From: Arabidopsis thaliana
Taxonomy: Eukaryota; Streptophyta; Magnoliopsida; Brassicales; Brassicaceae
DNA: 64,000 nt
Assembly (NCBI RefSeq): GCF_000001735.4
Contig: NC_003074.8
Span: forward strand, 21,707,261-21,771,260
Reading direction: 5' to 3'
How positions within the stretch are numbered: position 1 is the stretch's first letter; each line of letters starts with the position of its first letter. The notes beneath the pieces are model-generated. The model was not told the DNA's origin. It saw only the letters and a list, made by a program, of their open reading frames with translations, and searched no databases. Both the position numbers and the translations under genes were made by a program. Below are positions 52,302 through 64,000 of this stretch, in pieces.

Positions 52302-52658
52302 TCAACCTCCAAACTTCATATCTTTTTTCTCACAACGCTCAAGAAACGTAGTAAGAACTTTAATGGCATTGATCTGACATTGCAGAGCCAAAATGTAACT
52401 AGCTGTCTCTTCGAACAGCGCGTCGACACCAAGTTCCGTTCCTCCGGGAACTATTGTCTGAAGCGCCTCGATCTTCTCCTCCACTCCTTCTTCATCTTCA
52501 TCTTCATCTTCTACGTCGGTCTCGCTTACACTCGCCGTTGCATCGGACAATCTCTGTCTGGTTCTGCGGTTGAAACCAGTGGAGCTTGTGTTCACGGCGG
52601 AGGATGGAGACGGAGGAGAAGAGCGTTTGGTATGGGAAGTGGCTAGGGTTTTCTCCAT
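52302..52658 (-). CDS. PAR2: Atypical non-DNA-binding HLH protein PAR2
   Basis: A single exon of 118 aa: MEKTLATSHTKRSSPPSPSS at the start, a central acidic run (DVEDEDEDEEGVEEK) and a C-terminal helix-loop-helix (KIEALQTIVPGGTEL ... ETASYILALQCQINAIKVL). The basic DNA-contact region is missing, so it dimerises with bHLH factors and sequesters them. PAR2, with PAR1, is a phytochrome-rapidly-regulated repressor of shade avoidance (established). The small intron-less form is normal for the family. A TATA box lies close upstream. Confidence 0.93.
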   Translation of the reverse strand: MEKTLATSHTKRSSPPSPSSAVNTSSTGFNRRTRQRLSDATASVSETDVEDEDEDEEGVEEKIEALQTIVPGGTELGVDALFEETASYILALQCQINAIKVLTTFLERCEKKDMKFGG

Positions 52659-52711
52659 TGACGGAGGGAGAGAAGATGTGTTGGAAGAAAAGGAGTAAAG
52701 AGACCTGTGTG

Positions 52712-52719
52712 TATTTATA
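52712..52719 (-). promoter_or_regulatory. TATA box of PAR2
   Basis: TATAAATA on the minus strand lies about 55 bp upstream of the PAR2 ATG, implying a very short leader of roughly 20-30 bases. Confidence 0.6.
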
Positions 52720-53938
52720 TGAGTGATGTGAATTAGTAGATTGAAGTAGGACCGGTTAAAGTCATTCCGGTTCGTTTTACTTTGGTTTACTCTTGTTTGC
52801 CTTTAATGATTTGATTATGAGCTGAATCTTAGTGCGTTTGGTTAAGACTTTAGTTTAGTACTATGTTTTGGTTGTGCGATTTAGGTTTGGGGTTTGGCTA
52901 TAATTTTGGAAATTGGGTAATGCCGGTATGCCATCAAAGCTGGGTCCAGTTGTGATTTTCTTTTCTTTTTTTGTTCTTGAGTGTTTCGAATTATGTGTTG
53001 GAGTGTTTGTTTTGTTGGTTTATTTATTAAGAGAGATTTTGGATCGTGATTGTCACGCGCTATGTTGTGTGGTTTAGTGGAGACGTCACTTTACTCAAGT
53101 GGATCTCCCTGAGGTCCTGACAGATAGATAGATTGTATCTTTATTTGTCTTTTAAAACACTATACATCACAAAAGTTTAATACATAATTGAAAATATGCG
53201 TGTCATTAACAAATTTGTAACATGCTTAGTTTAGTAATAATAGAGTTATCGACATGTGTTTAAAACTTAACCCAGACTTTGACTTGTGGGTCTTTGTTTT
53301 GTATTCTTTTCGGAAACATTAATGATGTGTTTGAATCAATATTTCACCATAAAGATAAGCTAGTTATTTGTATCTTACAACTTAATTATGCATGCATACG
53401 ACAAATGCAATACATGCTCTTCATCCAGATTTCAAACCAAAAATGAATGAAAATATGTATTAGAGTTAGCTTGACCATTCTCTTATATAATCCATATTTT
53501 TTTTGGATCAGGCGATTTTTTAAAAAATGTGTTGAAGATATAAGATGATGCATGGACCTTAGAATGTGAGATTAAGAAAACAATCAATCTTAACTTGTAA
53601 CTTATATATTGATTTGATTATCATATTAGGTTACATAATTAACATTTCAAGTTTCAAACTTGAGCTCAGCTTGACTTAAATCTAGTTAAGAATGGTATAT
53701 TACTAATCACAAATTAAAGAGCTAATCCCACATACTCTCTCTCTCTCGCACGTTAGAAGAAGGGAGGAGAGGAATCACCTGCGACAGGTGCATGGGAGCA
53801 GAGGAGATGGGAGCCACAAAAGCTCCGTAAAAAAGGAAAAGAGAAAAGGAAAGCACATGTGCTCACATGAGTTTCTCCATCTATCTTAATATTAGCTCGC
53901 ATGTGCCTCTCTTTCTTACTTCCACACACATTATGATA

Positions 53939-53940
<2 letters not shown>

Positions 53941-54010
<70 letters not shown>
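53941..54010. repeat. CT dinucleotide microsatellite, 35 units
   Basis: A perfect run of 35 CT units, the longest simple repeat in the window. It follows a CT-rich stretch near 53737 and lies about 1.3 kb upstream of PAR2. Confidence 0.95.
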
Positions 54011-54012
<2 letters not shown>

Positions 54013-54802
54013 ATAATAGGGAGAGGAATGAATTAATAGAGAGATACAGTTGTAGATAGTGAAGTGGTGGTGGTACTGGTACCATGATGATCTACTTAAC
54101 TAGTTGCAGTTGCACAGAAGAAGATCCACATGATTTTCCATCTCGCATGGGAGCCACGTGACATCTTTTATGGAACCTACCTTTTCATTTCCTACTATTC
54201 TATCCCTAAATCTTTTGTCAACTCCCTTTTTTTTCACTATTTCCAAGAATTTCCAAGGAAGTGTTTATTATAGAGAAACCATTTAAAACAAAAAAAAAAG
54301 GAGAATAGAGAAAAGTCGTCCTCATGTCGGCATTAATCTTTGCACAATTCACTCGAGTTCATCCTCTTTTTTATTTTTTTCAACACAAGGCTATATTTTA
54401 ATTTTTAAGTTTAACTACTTATTTTGTTATTCTTATTCTATGGATATAGTAACACTCCGTATTTACTAAATAGTTATACTAGATTACTAGTTACTTAAGA
54501 AGTTCCCTCACCATCATAAATCTAATGTTATTATATCGAAGTTTACAATTATAACTATATTAATAACTTAACAATTAATTTGATAATATATACTACAAGA
54601 GAAAAAATCGAGGGTAGGTGATGTTTCCAAGGAGGGAACGGAGAGGGGGTTGGTTTCTTGGGATTGAGATTATCAGTATTGGTTTCTTTCACCATCGACC
54701 AACCTGACACTTACGCCAATTCTAGTCTTTATATTGGTGGGTTAATACGATATTTATATCAATATGTACACAAACTTGCATCAATAATCGACCCTAAAAA
54801 GA

Positions 54803-54834
54803 TCTACATAGCCAAAGCTCTACATAGCCAAAGC
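54803..54834. repeat. 16-bp tandem duplication
   Basis: ctacatagccaaagct occurs twice in immediate succession in AT-rich intergenic DNA. Confidence 0.9.
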
Positions 54835-56481
54835 TCTCTTCTATTAGCATTGGTTAATCATTATTCAACCGCAACCTTTTCTGTCTTCTTTTTTTATTTA
54901 TTTTTTTGATCAAACATTTTTTCTGTTTTTATAGTAAATGTTTTTTGGTCATCTAAATTAATAGTCACATCAATGGGGTTAGTTAATGTGCGTTGTTAAA
55001 ACAAGAAATGGTGTTGAGAGATGAGATCATTGGTCTTTTTTGAGGGGAAGAATGGAAAAGAAAGTAAGATGAAGAGGACAAAAGACAAATGATATGTTAT
55101 GGTTTTATTAGTTGCAGATTATTTGTCTTCTCATTTTGTGGGTGAGAAATATGGGCCAACCAAGTAGACCCAATACGACGGTTGATCTTTTGGGACAATG
55201 GTTACATGGGTGTGGATCCCATCTGCATCATACATTGTCTGTAAATCCGATTTTTTTTTTTTTTCTTCTAGCATGAATAGAATCATATGTTCATATTATT
55301 TCTGAATTTTTAAACCCACACCACGATCAAAACATCTTATAAGCTCCGATGGAAACCTTGTAATGTTATAATCGTCATCAAAAACAAATATTTTGATCTT
55401 CTCATATTACAAAATGATTAACAACTCTATAAAATTACTATTTTAAAAAACTAAAATTGCATTTTGAAGTGTCCAAATGTCCACTGGAACTTGGAGATAA
55501 TGACATTATTTCAGAAATTAATTCGTTTTTGAATAGTCAATGAGGACCAGATTTGGTTAGATACGGTAAAGACGCAAATCACTAATTCCAAAAGAGAACG
55601 TGTTTGGATGTATTCGTTCTTCAGATGTTAATTGTTGCTGTATTAGCTCACATAAACAAAACAAAAGCAAATTCTACAAAAGGTCTACTACACACATTAT
55701 ACAAGAACATTAAATATGGTTTTCTTTGATGTAGAATAGATTTAAGTGTATAGTGCAGATTTTGTTTTTAATTGACTCCGGAAGAAGAAAACAAAGTAAT
55801 GCTCGTGACATGGGCGATCCACTGCCACAGCCCACATGCGTCGGATCTGCCATGAGAATATCATCAACATCATAAGTGATTTCATCATAAAGATCATCAT
55901 CATGTGCATGTGCAACGATCGCATATTCTCATCCTATCTGTCACCAGGTAAGTATGGCTACAACAAAGTTGTTTGTCCACAGCAGAAACAAAACAATTTT
56001 TTCTATAAAAAAAAACACGTAACAGTTTGTGTCGGTGATATTTTTGTACTAACAGGTTTGAAACATACGATATGTATTTGTTCCGAGCGATCAAAGCCAA
56101 TTTTGGTATTAGTATACATTTTTGACATACTAGAACATATACTAGTATTCTGATTCACGTCCAAACGATAAAACACTAGAAAACAGAGGTATTGTAACCA
56201 AAGAGAGTCATTAATTATTCAACTAGGAAAGAACAAAAGTTTGTACTTCAAGCATTACTTAGTTTTCCCATAACACTTGATCATTCTCCTATTAAAAAGA
56301 TAAAAAGTTCGTGCGTAGAGCATTCTCCTATTAAAAGCTAAAGATTGTGAAAACGTAAAATTTTGAAATTGTAGAGAAGCAGGAATGGTTCTGTCTAGTA
56401 CATGAATCAAATCGTACTTAAGCAGAATAAAAAAAAAACTAAAAAGAGAAACAACGAAAGCAAGTTTCATCCTCCAAGACT

Positions 56482-58046
56482 TCATTTTCGAGTCCACCTC
56501 CAGTACAAGGGAGCCAGCACCCTGTAATTAATAGTGCAACTCGACATCTCGTTGTATTGCATCAGCGTATCCTCGACAATTTCAAGCCATTTAGGGATTT
56601 CAAACAGAGTAGGTTCCTTTGTTTCGACAATTATCTCCATCTCCTTCAAACTCGGACAAAAGTCCAAGAAATGCTTTATCATGTGCACCTCTCTGATTGT
56701 TCCTCTAAATCCTTGAATCTGTATCTTATTCACAGGGCAAGCCATGAGCGAGCGCCCTTTCTTCTTTCTAGGAATGCAGTCACAAACATCCCCGCATTTA
56801 TTCGTGACAGTGTGCAAGAGTCCCTGAAAAAGCATAAAGGAGACTATAAGCGATTTCCAAAGTCCAAAGCGGGGAAACTAAGAAAAATGTTTTGGTGTTT
56901 TATACCCCAAGGTACAGAGTTTCCAAATTTGGACAGTTCTTTAGAAGAAGTGGCATTGCTTGCCATCCTTGCTGCATCACAGTCCTAATATTTAAAGTGG
57001 TAAGGTTTTTAAAAACCGGCATGGCTTCACAGGAAAGAGAGAGCACCTGAATCAAGAAACATTGTTATACAGTACTCCACGAATTGAGACAATGATCTTC
57101 GGCTTTCCTTCTTACAAAAAAACTAGCTGAAATAAGTGTTACATAGGAAACTTACCTCGAAAGTAACAGGGGATATGTGAAAGATCTCAGCGTTTTGTAT
57201 TCCATGAATTAGGTTCCACACATTATCTCTTGCTCGATTGATTCGATCTGCAGTAAGAACAAGGTTGATCCCAACCTCAACTAAGTTTTTCAAGTTTACT
57301 ATTGGATAATCCTCTGCAACGTAATCATAGTAGTCTAAGAAAACAAGATTCGGTGTATCGAATGACAAAGTGCCTAAACAGCCGTCTTCGGAGGTAATCT
57401 TAAGGTTCTTAAGGCTTGAACTTGACAAGATCACATTCCTATCCTTCCACTCCATATTAAGCAGCATTAATTCCTCAAGGACAGGACAAGCAGGAAGAAG
57501 TGTCTGAAACTGACCCCTACCAAACTCAACTGATTCAAGAACAAGAGTCTTAAGCATCGGTAAGAACATGTCATCGTCCCACAAATAAAGATCAACTCCA
57601 TATCCTGTTTTTAGCTCAACTAATGTCTTACTCACAGATATCTCGTAAGGCAGCGAATATTCTTCTTCGAAATCCATGAATAGAGCAAGGTGAGAAACAC
57701 CGCGTTGCAACACATTACATATCCAACGATCCACACGGTCAGGATCAACACCAGTTTTAACATTTAGGGAGAATTTCTTAATGGGAGAAGCGCCCTGCAA
57801 TGCCAAAACCCTATCCACGAAATCCATGAAACTCCGAAGAATTCCGTCCTTTTCCCGTTTACCCTCTTGGGGATGAAGAAAATCAGAGTCATTGAAATCG
57901 AGACTTGGGACAAACGCAAACAGATAACGCCACTTCTTTGCGAGAACCGATGTTGAAGCAGCCTCTTTGGTTGGAAGGGATGACAAGATATGAGAAATAA
58001 CCTCGTCCGGTAACTTGCTGAAGAGATCCATCTTCTCCGAGTCCAT
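56482..58046 (-). CDS. F-box/FBD/LRR-like protein (At3g58860)
   Basis: Three exons on the minus strand: 58046-57156, 57046-56906 and 56823-56482, giving 457 aa. The start [20 protein letters not shown] is the F-box, which binds the ASK1 subunit of an SCF ubiquitin ligase. LRR-like repeats follow ([34 protein letters not shown]), and the C-terminal FBD domain contains [18 protein letters not shown]. Exon sizes match the neighbouring members (second exon 141 bp in each), showing common tandem origin. Unlike the 45.7-kb copy, the LRR segment is in frame. The substrate is unknown. Confidence 0.9.
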
Positions 58047-59599
58047 TGTCTACACAAATCTCCTAAGCAATAGAAAAATCAAGCATACATCAGTACCAAA
58101 CAGTAATATTCTAGGATCTAAAAACTGAGAAAGGAACAGAGCGATTTAATTCAAACAAGAAGCAAATTAAAATCCCTAAATTATAGCAGAAAAATCACAT
58201 ATACGCAATTGCTAAATCAATGACGATTGATTTGATTTGGGGAACCCTAAATTAGGGGGGATTACTGAATCTCCCAATAAATGGCCATAAAGAAGATTTG
58301 AGTTGATATGGAGTACCTACCACGTTATGAAGAACAAAGTTCAAAACTTTCAGATTTGAGGGAAAAGCATACGCATATTTTTGCACCCAATATTTCGTAA
58401 TTTTATTAAATTTTCGGAAAACGGATAATATACAATTCAGTATGATAAAGCTCATAAATTTTAGAAATGTTTTCTTTGTACCATTAGAGATGCGTTGAAT
58501 TCAGAAGGGTTTAGCATTCGTAAATATCGTAACCATGATCTATATTCATGATGATCATATGATGAATTACTACTTGCCAAAATGAAATTCTCATGATGAA
58601 TTACGTTGTACAAGTCATAGCTAAAATGTTTTGTTATATTTACTTGATGATCTCACTTAAACCTATAAATGCAAGCAAAACTCGCATGAAAAGAAAGAAA
58701 GAAAGAAAACTGTGAAGATAAAATCAATACACGAGAGCTTTTCTAAGAAAGGCACAATCGTTGCCTCGTTTCAAGAGCTTTTCTCTCTCTCTTGAAGAAA
58801 ATTTTCTAGATCTAGATTTAGTTTTCTGGGTAGTGTTCTTCATCGCAGGCCAAAGTCTTTATACGATGGTTCAGGAGTGAGCTCGTTACTCTTCGCCGTC
58901 AACGGTGGTGAGGTTTGTCTCCATCGATGTGGTCGTCGCTTTAGATTGGCGGAGGAGGAGCTCTGCAGCGTGGGTTTCTCGGTTGTGGACGCCGAGGAGT
59001 GCTCCGTAGTTTCTCTTGCCCGGCCGTTGATCTATTGTTGTGCGGCTACGGCGGAAGTTGGTGGTGGCTAGGTGGGTTTCGTTGTTTGGCGTGGTGGTCA
59101 ACTGTGGATCTGTTTGGATCTTAGATGGCTAATGTGGAGGCAAGGGTTCAGTCGGTTTGGGTGAGCTCCGACTTCTGGATCCGCCGCGTTTGGCATCCAT
59201 CCGCCCGGTTTGGAGAGTAACGGCTTAAGGAAATCGGCGAAGATCCGGTCATAGAAGAAAGGGGTTAATCCCCAGTGTGTTGGGATGCTTGGTATGGAAC
59301 CGACACCGTCGATCCGGTGTGTCGGAGTGGCTAGTTTTCCGGGAGAGTTGTAGTTGGTTTGGTGCGTCGGCGGAGAGCGTCTATGGACGGAAACCGGAAC
59401 CCTCCGTCTACGGTTCGCGTTCCTTCGAGGCGTTCCAGTTCTAATCTAGCCCTAAAAAGTAAAAACAAAAAAATAAAAAATAATAATAAAAAGTATGTAG
59501 AAAGAAAACGTAGCGTTTTGGATCGGTTTTGAAAAACCAAATTAACCAAACCAAAATCAAAACCATTCATACGCCAAATCCTTAGAATCGACAGTCGAG
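58047..59599. other. F-box promoter and a GC-rich block of unknown origin
   Basis: 58047-58650 is the F-box gene leader and promoter, AT-rich. From about 58860 to 59440 the DNA becomes clearly GC-richer with CG-containing words (gtcgtcgc, ccggccgttg, gtcgatccggtgtg), unlike intergenic DNA elsewhere in the window. Short ORFs exist on both strands (58877-59071 plus, 58886-59101 minus), but none has a domain I recognise. It may be a gene, a retro-copy or a transposon remnant. Confidence 0.4.
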
Positions 59600-60640
59600 C
59601 ATACTTAACAGCTTAAGCTATAAAATGTATAATAGATTTACGATTCTTTGATTTCGAAAGCAAGTTGATGTATTATTGGCATGCTACAAACCGTGCACAA
59701 ATTAAACAGCATCGTATCAAGTTCATCACTCAACGTGTTTGATACTCCCACCAAAAACAAAAATACGTCTTTATTAGGAAAAACATCAAAGCAAGAAGTT
59801 GACTCTTTTAGCTTCATAGCTATTAATTTGGAAAATAAAACTTCCACCAAGACTTCATTGGGTAGTCCACAACCTATGTCAAACAACAGTGCACCTTGAA
59901 TTTAACATTGCGACCCGATAAGTCGTTGAATGGGTTAGAATCCGGCGTTATAGGGGACTGTGGACGACCATCTTTAACATAGATATCCAGCTCCTCCAAG
60001 CAGGAGAAATAGTCCAAGAAATGCTTGATCATGTCCATCTCTCTTGACGTTCCTTGAAACTCACGAATCTCTAACCTTTTCACCGGACAAGATGCGAGTG
60101 AACGGCCTTTCTCTTCCCGAAGAATACAGGTACAAGCGTCCCCACAGTCATCAAAGGTTGGGAGGGAAACAAAGAAGGCGAAAAAGATGTTTTAGGGTTT
60201 GCCAAAGTGAAGAAGGTTTTAATTTTCCTTTACGTGCCCTACATAATCAAGTGAAACGCAGCCTTTTATAAAGTGATTAATTTAAACAGCTAGCGTTTTA
60301 TAAAGTGTTAAAAGTTAAACACACAAAACTAGTTTAGATGCGATATGATGAGTTCCCCGAATTAAGTTTAAGAAACCAAAGCTAAACGCAAAACTTATTG
60401 CCACTCAACCTATGATTTCAGTTGTGTAACTTTGTGTTGTTTCTTGCCTAAAGTTAAATCAAGTTGGTATCTGATGTGTTGTACATTAAAGTCAAGATGT
60501 AGGTATTTTTTTTTTTTTTTGCTAACGTTTAGTCAATTCGAGTAAAGCTCTATTAAAGACTTTGCAAGCAAAAGGAATTGTGAAGAGTTAGAACATCCAA
60601 ATTTTAAGCGAGGTTCTAAAGTTCACGTAACTGTTTTCAA
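59600..60640 (-). pseudogene. F-box/FBD deletion derivative (FBD fragment only)
   Basis: The region 59620-60150 aligns to 60955-61510, the third exon and 3' flank of the next F-box gene. At about 60150 the similarity jumps straight to the upstream flank of that gene (63148 onward: tcaaaggttgggagggaa). The F-box, LRR and most of the gene (about 1.6 kb) are missing. What remains is an FBD exon piece open from the junction to a stop at 59874, reading [20 protein letters not shown] and ending VHCCLT. With no F-box or start it cannot make the normal protein. Confidence 0.8.
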
Positions 60641-61224
60641 CGAGGCAAGCAAAGTAACACCAGAAGAAAATTATGGGGTTTTCTGCACTAGTCTGGTTTA
60701 GTTGGACTGGGTTTTCAAATCCAGTAGATCAAACCGAGCCCAAATCAAATCAAAAAGCACTAATAATACTCGTTGTTTTAGTGTGCTGATAAAGTTTCTT
60801 TCTTTTGTTTGAGAGTTGAGACTGGGATCCCATTGTTGAAGAAGCGTCACTTTAACGACATGTTCTAGGTGATTAAACAATACTGTGAACAAGCTTTATT
60901 TATTGTTAGTTCGAGTATGATCATCGATCATTTATAAAACTCAACTAAGTAGTCATCAATATAAGATAGATTTACGATTCTTTGATCTCGAATGCAAGTT
61001 GATGTATTATTGGCAGACTCGGCTACAAATCGTGCACAATACGGCATCGTATCAAGTTCATCACTCAACCTGTTTGATACTCCGACGAAAAGCAAAAAAT
61101 AAACCATTTTTATCAGCAAAAACTATCAAAGCAAGAAGTTGACTCCTCTTTTTAGCTTCGGAGATATTAATTTGGAAAAGTAAACTTAAAGTTCCACCAA
61201 GACCTTCATTGTGCTGTCCACAGC
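60641..61224. other. 3' flank of the F-box gene
   Basis: Spacer and 3' UTR of the gene below. Bases 60955-61224 are duplicated at about 59620-59873. No gene is visible. Confidence 0.45.
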
Positions 61225-62907
61225 CTATGTCAAAGAACCGTGCACCTTGATTATAACATTGCGACCCAATAAGTGCTTGAATGGGTTAGAATCCGACGCT
61301 AAAGGGGCTAGGAACTGTGGACGACCATCTTTAACATAGATCTCCATCTCCTTCAAACAGAGGAAACAGTAATAGAAATGCTTGATCATTTCCATCTCTC
61401 TCAACGTTCCTTGAAACTCACGAATCTCTAACCGCTTCACTGGACAAGATGCAAGCGAACGGCCTTTCTCCTCCCGAGAAATGCAGGTACAAGCGTCCCC
61501 GCAGTCAGCTGCGACACAGTGTACGAGACCACCCTAAAAGCAGAAAGGAGACATTAGGGATTTCCAATCGTGAACTGTATCTCTGCAAACGTGTTATTCA
61601 AGTCATTTGATGGTTTATATTTTATACCTTAATGACTAGAGTTTCTAGACGTGGACAATTTTTCAAGAGAACCGGCATTGCTTGCCATCTTATATCCATG
61701 CTACTCTCAATGACTAAGAATGTGAGGTTGTTGAACACCGGCATTGCCTGAGAGCATTGGCCAAGCACCTGAAACAACAAAAAGTCCCAAATAAACATTA
61801 ACCAGCTGCAATATTTGTTTCAAAATCACAAGGGTTGTTTCTCTGTTCAAAACTAGAAGACTTAAACACCCGGAAGACCTTGACTTGTACTTTAATTTGA
61901 ACCATGCTCCTCAAGTAACTAGGATGTCTAATTTACTTGAGTTTTTTTGTTCTCCCTTTATTGTTTAAGAGAGAACAAAACAGCATACTGACCTGGAGAG
62001 TCCCGGGAGATAAGTAAAGCTTCCGAACACTGGATATGCCACGAATAAGTTTCTGCACTTCACTAAGCATGAGAAGACCATTCTTTCGGACGCTTACTAG
62101 CTTGATTAGACGATCAGTTAATACAAACTTGATTTGAGCCTCAACTAAGTATTCCAAATTAACTAATGGATAGTCGTCCTCAAACAATGCAGTGTAATTT
62201 AAGCAAAGAAGATTCGGTGTATCAAATGAGAAAACGTGTGCAGGGCCTGACAAACTGACAGACTTAATTGTTAGAGTCTTGAGGCTTGCAATTGACACGG
62301 TCGCATTCGGATATGACCCATGCACATTAGCCAAGTTTAATGCCTCGAGTGCAGGGCAAGCAGAAAGTAGCCTCTCAAGCTGACCACTATCAGACCAACT
62401 AACTGAGTCAAGAGTGAGAGTCTTAAGCATAGGTAAGGCCGAAATGTGTTCAGGCCCAAAAGCAATACGACATCCACTTCCTAATTTCAGTTCAACTAGT
62501 GTTCTGCTCATGAAAATTTCGATGAACATACATCTATGTCCCAAATCCATGGACAGATCAATGAGCAAAACACCGCGCTGCAGCACATTACATATCCACT
62601 GATTCAGAAGATCTAAATCAACACCGGTTTTACACTTGAGTGAGAATTTTCTGATGGGAGAATCTCCATGCAAAGCCAATACTCTATCCACAAAATCTAT
62701 AAAGCTCTGTCGAGTTCCTTCCCTTGTCTGTTTACCTTCTTCTGGGTTCAGAAAGGCAGAGTCATCAAACTCGAGATAAGGGACAAAAGCAATGAGATAG
62801 CGCCACCTCTTGGAGAGAATAGAAGTCAAAGCAGCCTCCTTTGTGGTAAGTAAGGACAATATATGACCAAGGAGATCATCTGGTAGACTGCTAACAAGAT
62901 CCACCAT
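61225..62907 (-). CDS. F-box/FBD/LRR-like protein (At3g58880)
   Basis: Three exons on the minus strand: 62907-61993, 61768-61628 and 61533-61225, giving 454 aa. The F-box [20 protein letters not shown] is followed by [23 protein letters not shown]-like segments include [14 protein letters not shown] and [14 protein letters not shown]. The FBD domain contains [18 protein letters not shown], and the end is [13 protein letters not shown] 62907 is preferred because a likely leader intron acceptor (ctgcag) lies three bases upstream; an in-frame ATG at 62934 would add nine residues. It is an SCF adaptor with unknown target. Its third exon has a degraded copy about 1.35 kb away. Confidence 0.9.
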
Positions 62908-64000
62908 CTCTGCAGTAGAAAGTACATTTAACACAAACTCCTAAGCAATCCGAACATGAACATAAATTACAAAAAAGAAGTTGCACTTGGGGATCTTATA
63001 CAGACGAAGATCTGTAAACACTGATGCTTAAACTTTGAGTCAAATTATAGATCCCCAAGGAAAATTAGAAAATATGAATTCGCTTAGGCATTTACCGCTG
63101 TACATTCGCGGAGTCCTACACATATTTAACTTGTAGAGACAGGGGTCAAAGGTTGGGAGGGAAGCAAAGAAGGCGAAAAAGTAGATTTAGGGTTTGCCCA
63201 AAGTGAAGGAGTCACGGAGAAAAGGTTTTAATTTTCCTTTTACGTGCCCCTACATAGCGTTTTATAAAGTTTTAAGTTATAATAAAATTCGTTTAGAAGT
63301 TTAGATGAGATAATAAGATATATCATGATTGATGATGATTAAAAAATCAAAGCTAAACACAAAAATTAGCACAAATGACCCAATTATAAATGATACTTCT
63401 ATAGAAATTATTTTTAAAAAATTATTATGCAGATTGAAATTGTAACCTCTGATTTCAGTTGTATAACTTGTGTTGTTTTTTGGGCTCCCTAAAGTTAGAT
63501 CAAGTTGGTATCTCTGATATGTTGTCATTATAGTCAAGATCTAGGTAGTTTTTTTCTTGCTAATTAACCTTTAAATTAATTAGTCAGTTTGAGTAAAGCA
63601 TTGTTAAAGACATCAACAAGAATAAATCAAAGCAAATTACTTGTGAGAATATTATCAAAACAATCCAATTGCTAGAAATTCAAGAGTGTACACAACAACA
63701 AAAACTATCTTTATTAGCGAAAACAAGCTGCAGTTGACTCCTTTTAGCTTATACAACAAGAATTCAATGCAACTTTGGCATAACAATGCAAACCCTCTTC
63801 CTAGTTCCAGCACAACAATTGGTCTTGCAACTTGCAAGTGAAGACAGCTAAAGGCAAGTGATTACTTGGTTTAAAAACCCGGTCCAAATCAGTCTCGATT
63901 CCGATTCCTATTCTGATGATCATGATGATGACTATCATCTGCCTCAAAAGTTGTTTGTCAGTAGCACTTTAGTCAAGATGATATTAAGAAGTAAATTTGG
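62908..64000. other. F-box promoter and start of the next tandem unit
   Basis: 62908-63560 is the leader and promoter of the F-box gene; 63148-63560 has a diverged copy at about 60151-60560. From about 63690 short matches to the 3' flanks of the other units (ctttattagcgaaaac, agttgactcc, tttagctt) suggest the 3' end of a further tandem unit beyond the window. No complete gene is visible. Confidence 0.5.

Larger units (their letters stand above)
52720..56481. other. Long gene-poor region upstream of PAR2
   Basis: About 3.8 kb with no supported gene, the largest upstream space besides SHP1. It holds the PAR2 promoter, a 70-bp CT microsatellite (53941-54010), a 16-bp tandem duplication (54803-54834), and the 3' flank of the next F-box gene. 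Short ORFs here (for example 54658-54909 and 55836-56153) have no recognisable domain and AT-driven composition. Confidence 0.5.

Noticed and set aside
52215-52646. 143-aa plus-strand frame over PAR2
   Set aside because: It is the antisense shadow of the PAR2 coding exon.
53760-53930. Possible small-RNA hairpin with short palindromes (gcacatgtgc, cacctgcgacaggtg)
   Set aside because: The palindromes do not nest into one long stem, and none of the conserved plant miRNA sequences I know is present.
58886-59101. 71-aa minus-strand frame in the GC-rich block
   Set aside because: A Thr/Arg-rich frame with a competing plus-strand frame; neither shows a domain, so no CDS was called.

Overview
The window is plant nuclear DNA and almost certainly Arabidopsis thaliana chromosome 3, in the At3g58680 to At3g58880 interval. 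Short GT-AG introns, AT-rich intergenic DNA and many recognisable Arabidopsis proteins support this. Gene names come from recognising the translated proteins; no database was searched. Exon coordinates were built by hand from reading frame, splice sites and, for CSY1/CSY2, mutual alignment.

Layout. Bases 1-9500 (+): MBF1B, a one-pass receptor-like cytoplasmic kinase, RPL11B (uL5) and WRKY69. Bases 9660-20200 (-): a RING-H2 gene, VHA-D, and the tandem peroxisomal citrate synthase genes CSY1 and CSY2. Bases 21300-34500 (+): an ankyrin/Raf-like kinase (ILK4), an uncharacterised 771-aa protein, and SHP1 behind about 4 kb of AT-rich upstream DNA. Bases 35195-38712 (-): GAUT15. Bases 41300-47355 (+): an alpha/beta-hydrolase-like membrane protein, the zinc transporter MTPA2/MTP3, and a frameshifted F-box/FBD gene. 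Bases 47900-52660 (-): PGPP1, PMD1 and PAR2. From 56480 to the end (-): a tandem F-box/FBD cluster with two intact genes and one gutted copy.

The genes are independent transcription units, not an operon. The themes are transcription control (MBF1B, WRKY69, SHP1, PAR2), organelle metabolism and division (CSY1/2 in peroxisomes, PMD1 on peroxisomes and mitochondria, PGPP1 in plastids), and vacuolar transport (VHA-D, MTPA2). From general knowledge, several genes have sister copies in the same order near At2g42680-At2g42870 (MBF1A, RPL16A, CSY3, SHP2, PAR1), so this is one arm of an old genome duplication. The F-box genes and CSY1 look like later local gains.

The most informative oddities are evolutionary. 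CSY1 has lost four residues beside a conserved arginine and its C-terminus by frameshift. An F-box gene is broken by a CT-repeat expansion. A deletion derivative of an F-box gene sits beside its parent. There are also a Stowaway-like MITE, a tRNA-Arg-like fragment, a GC-rich block of unknown origin and several local tandem duplications. I found no prokaryotic-type defence, CRISPR or mobile system and no convincing wholly new system.
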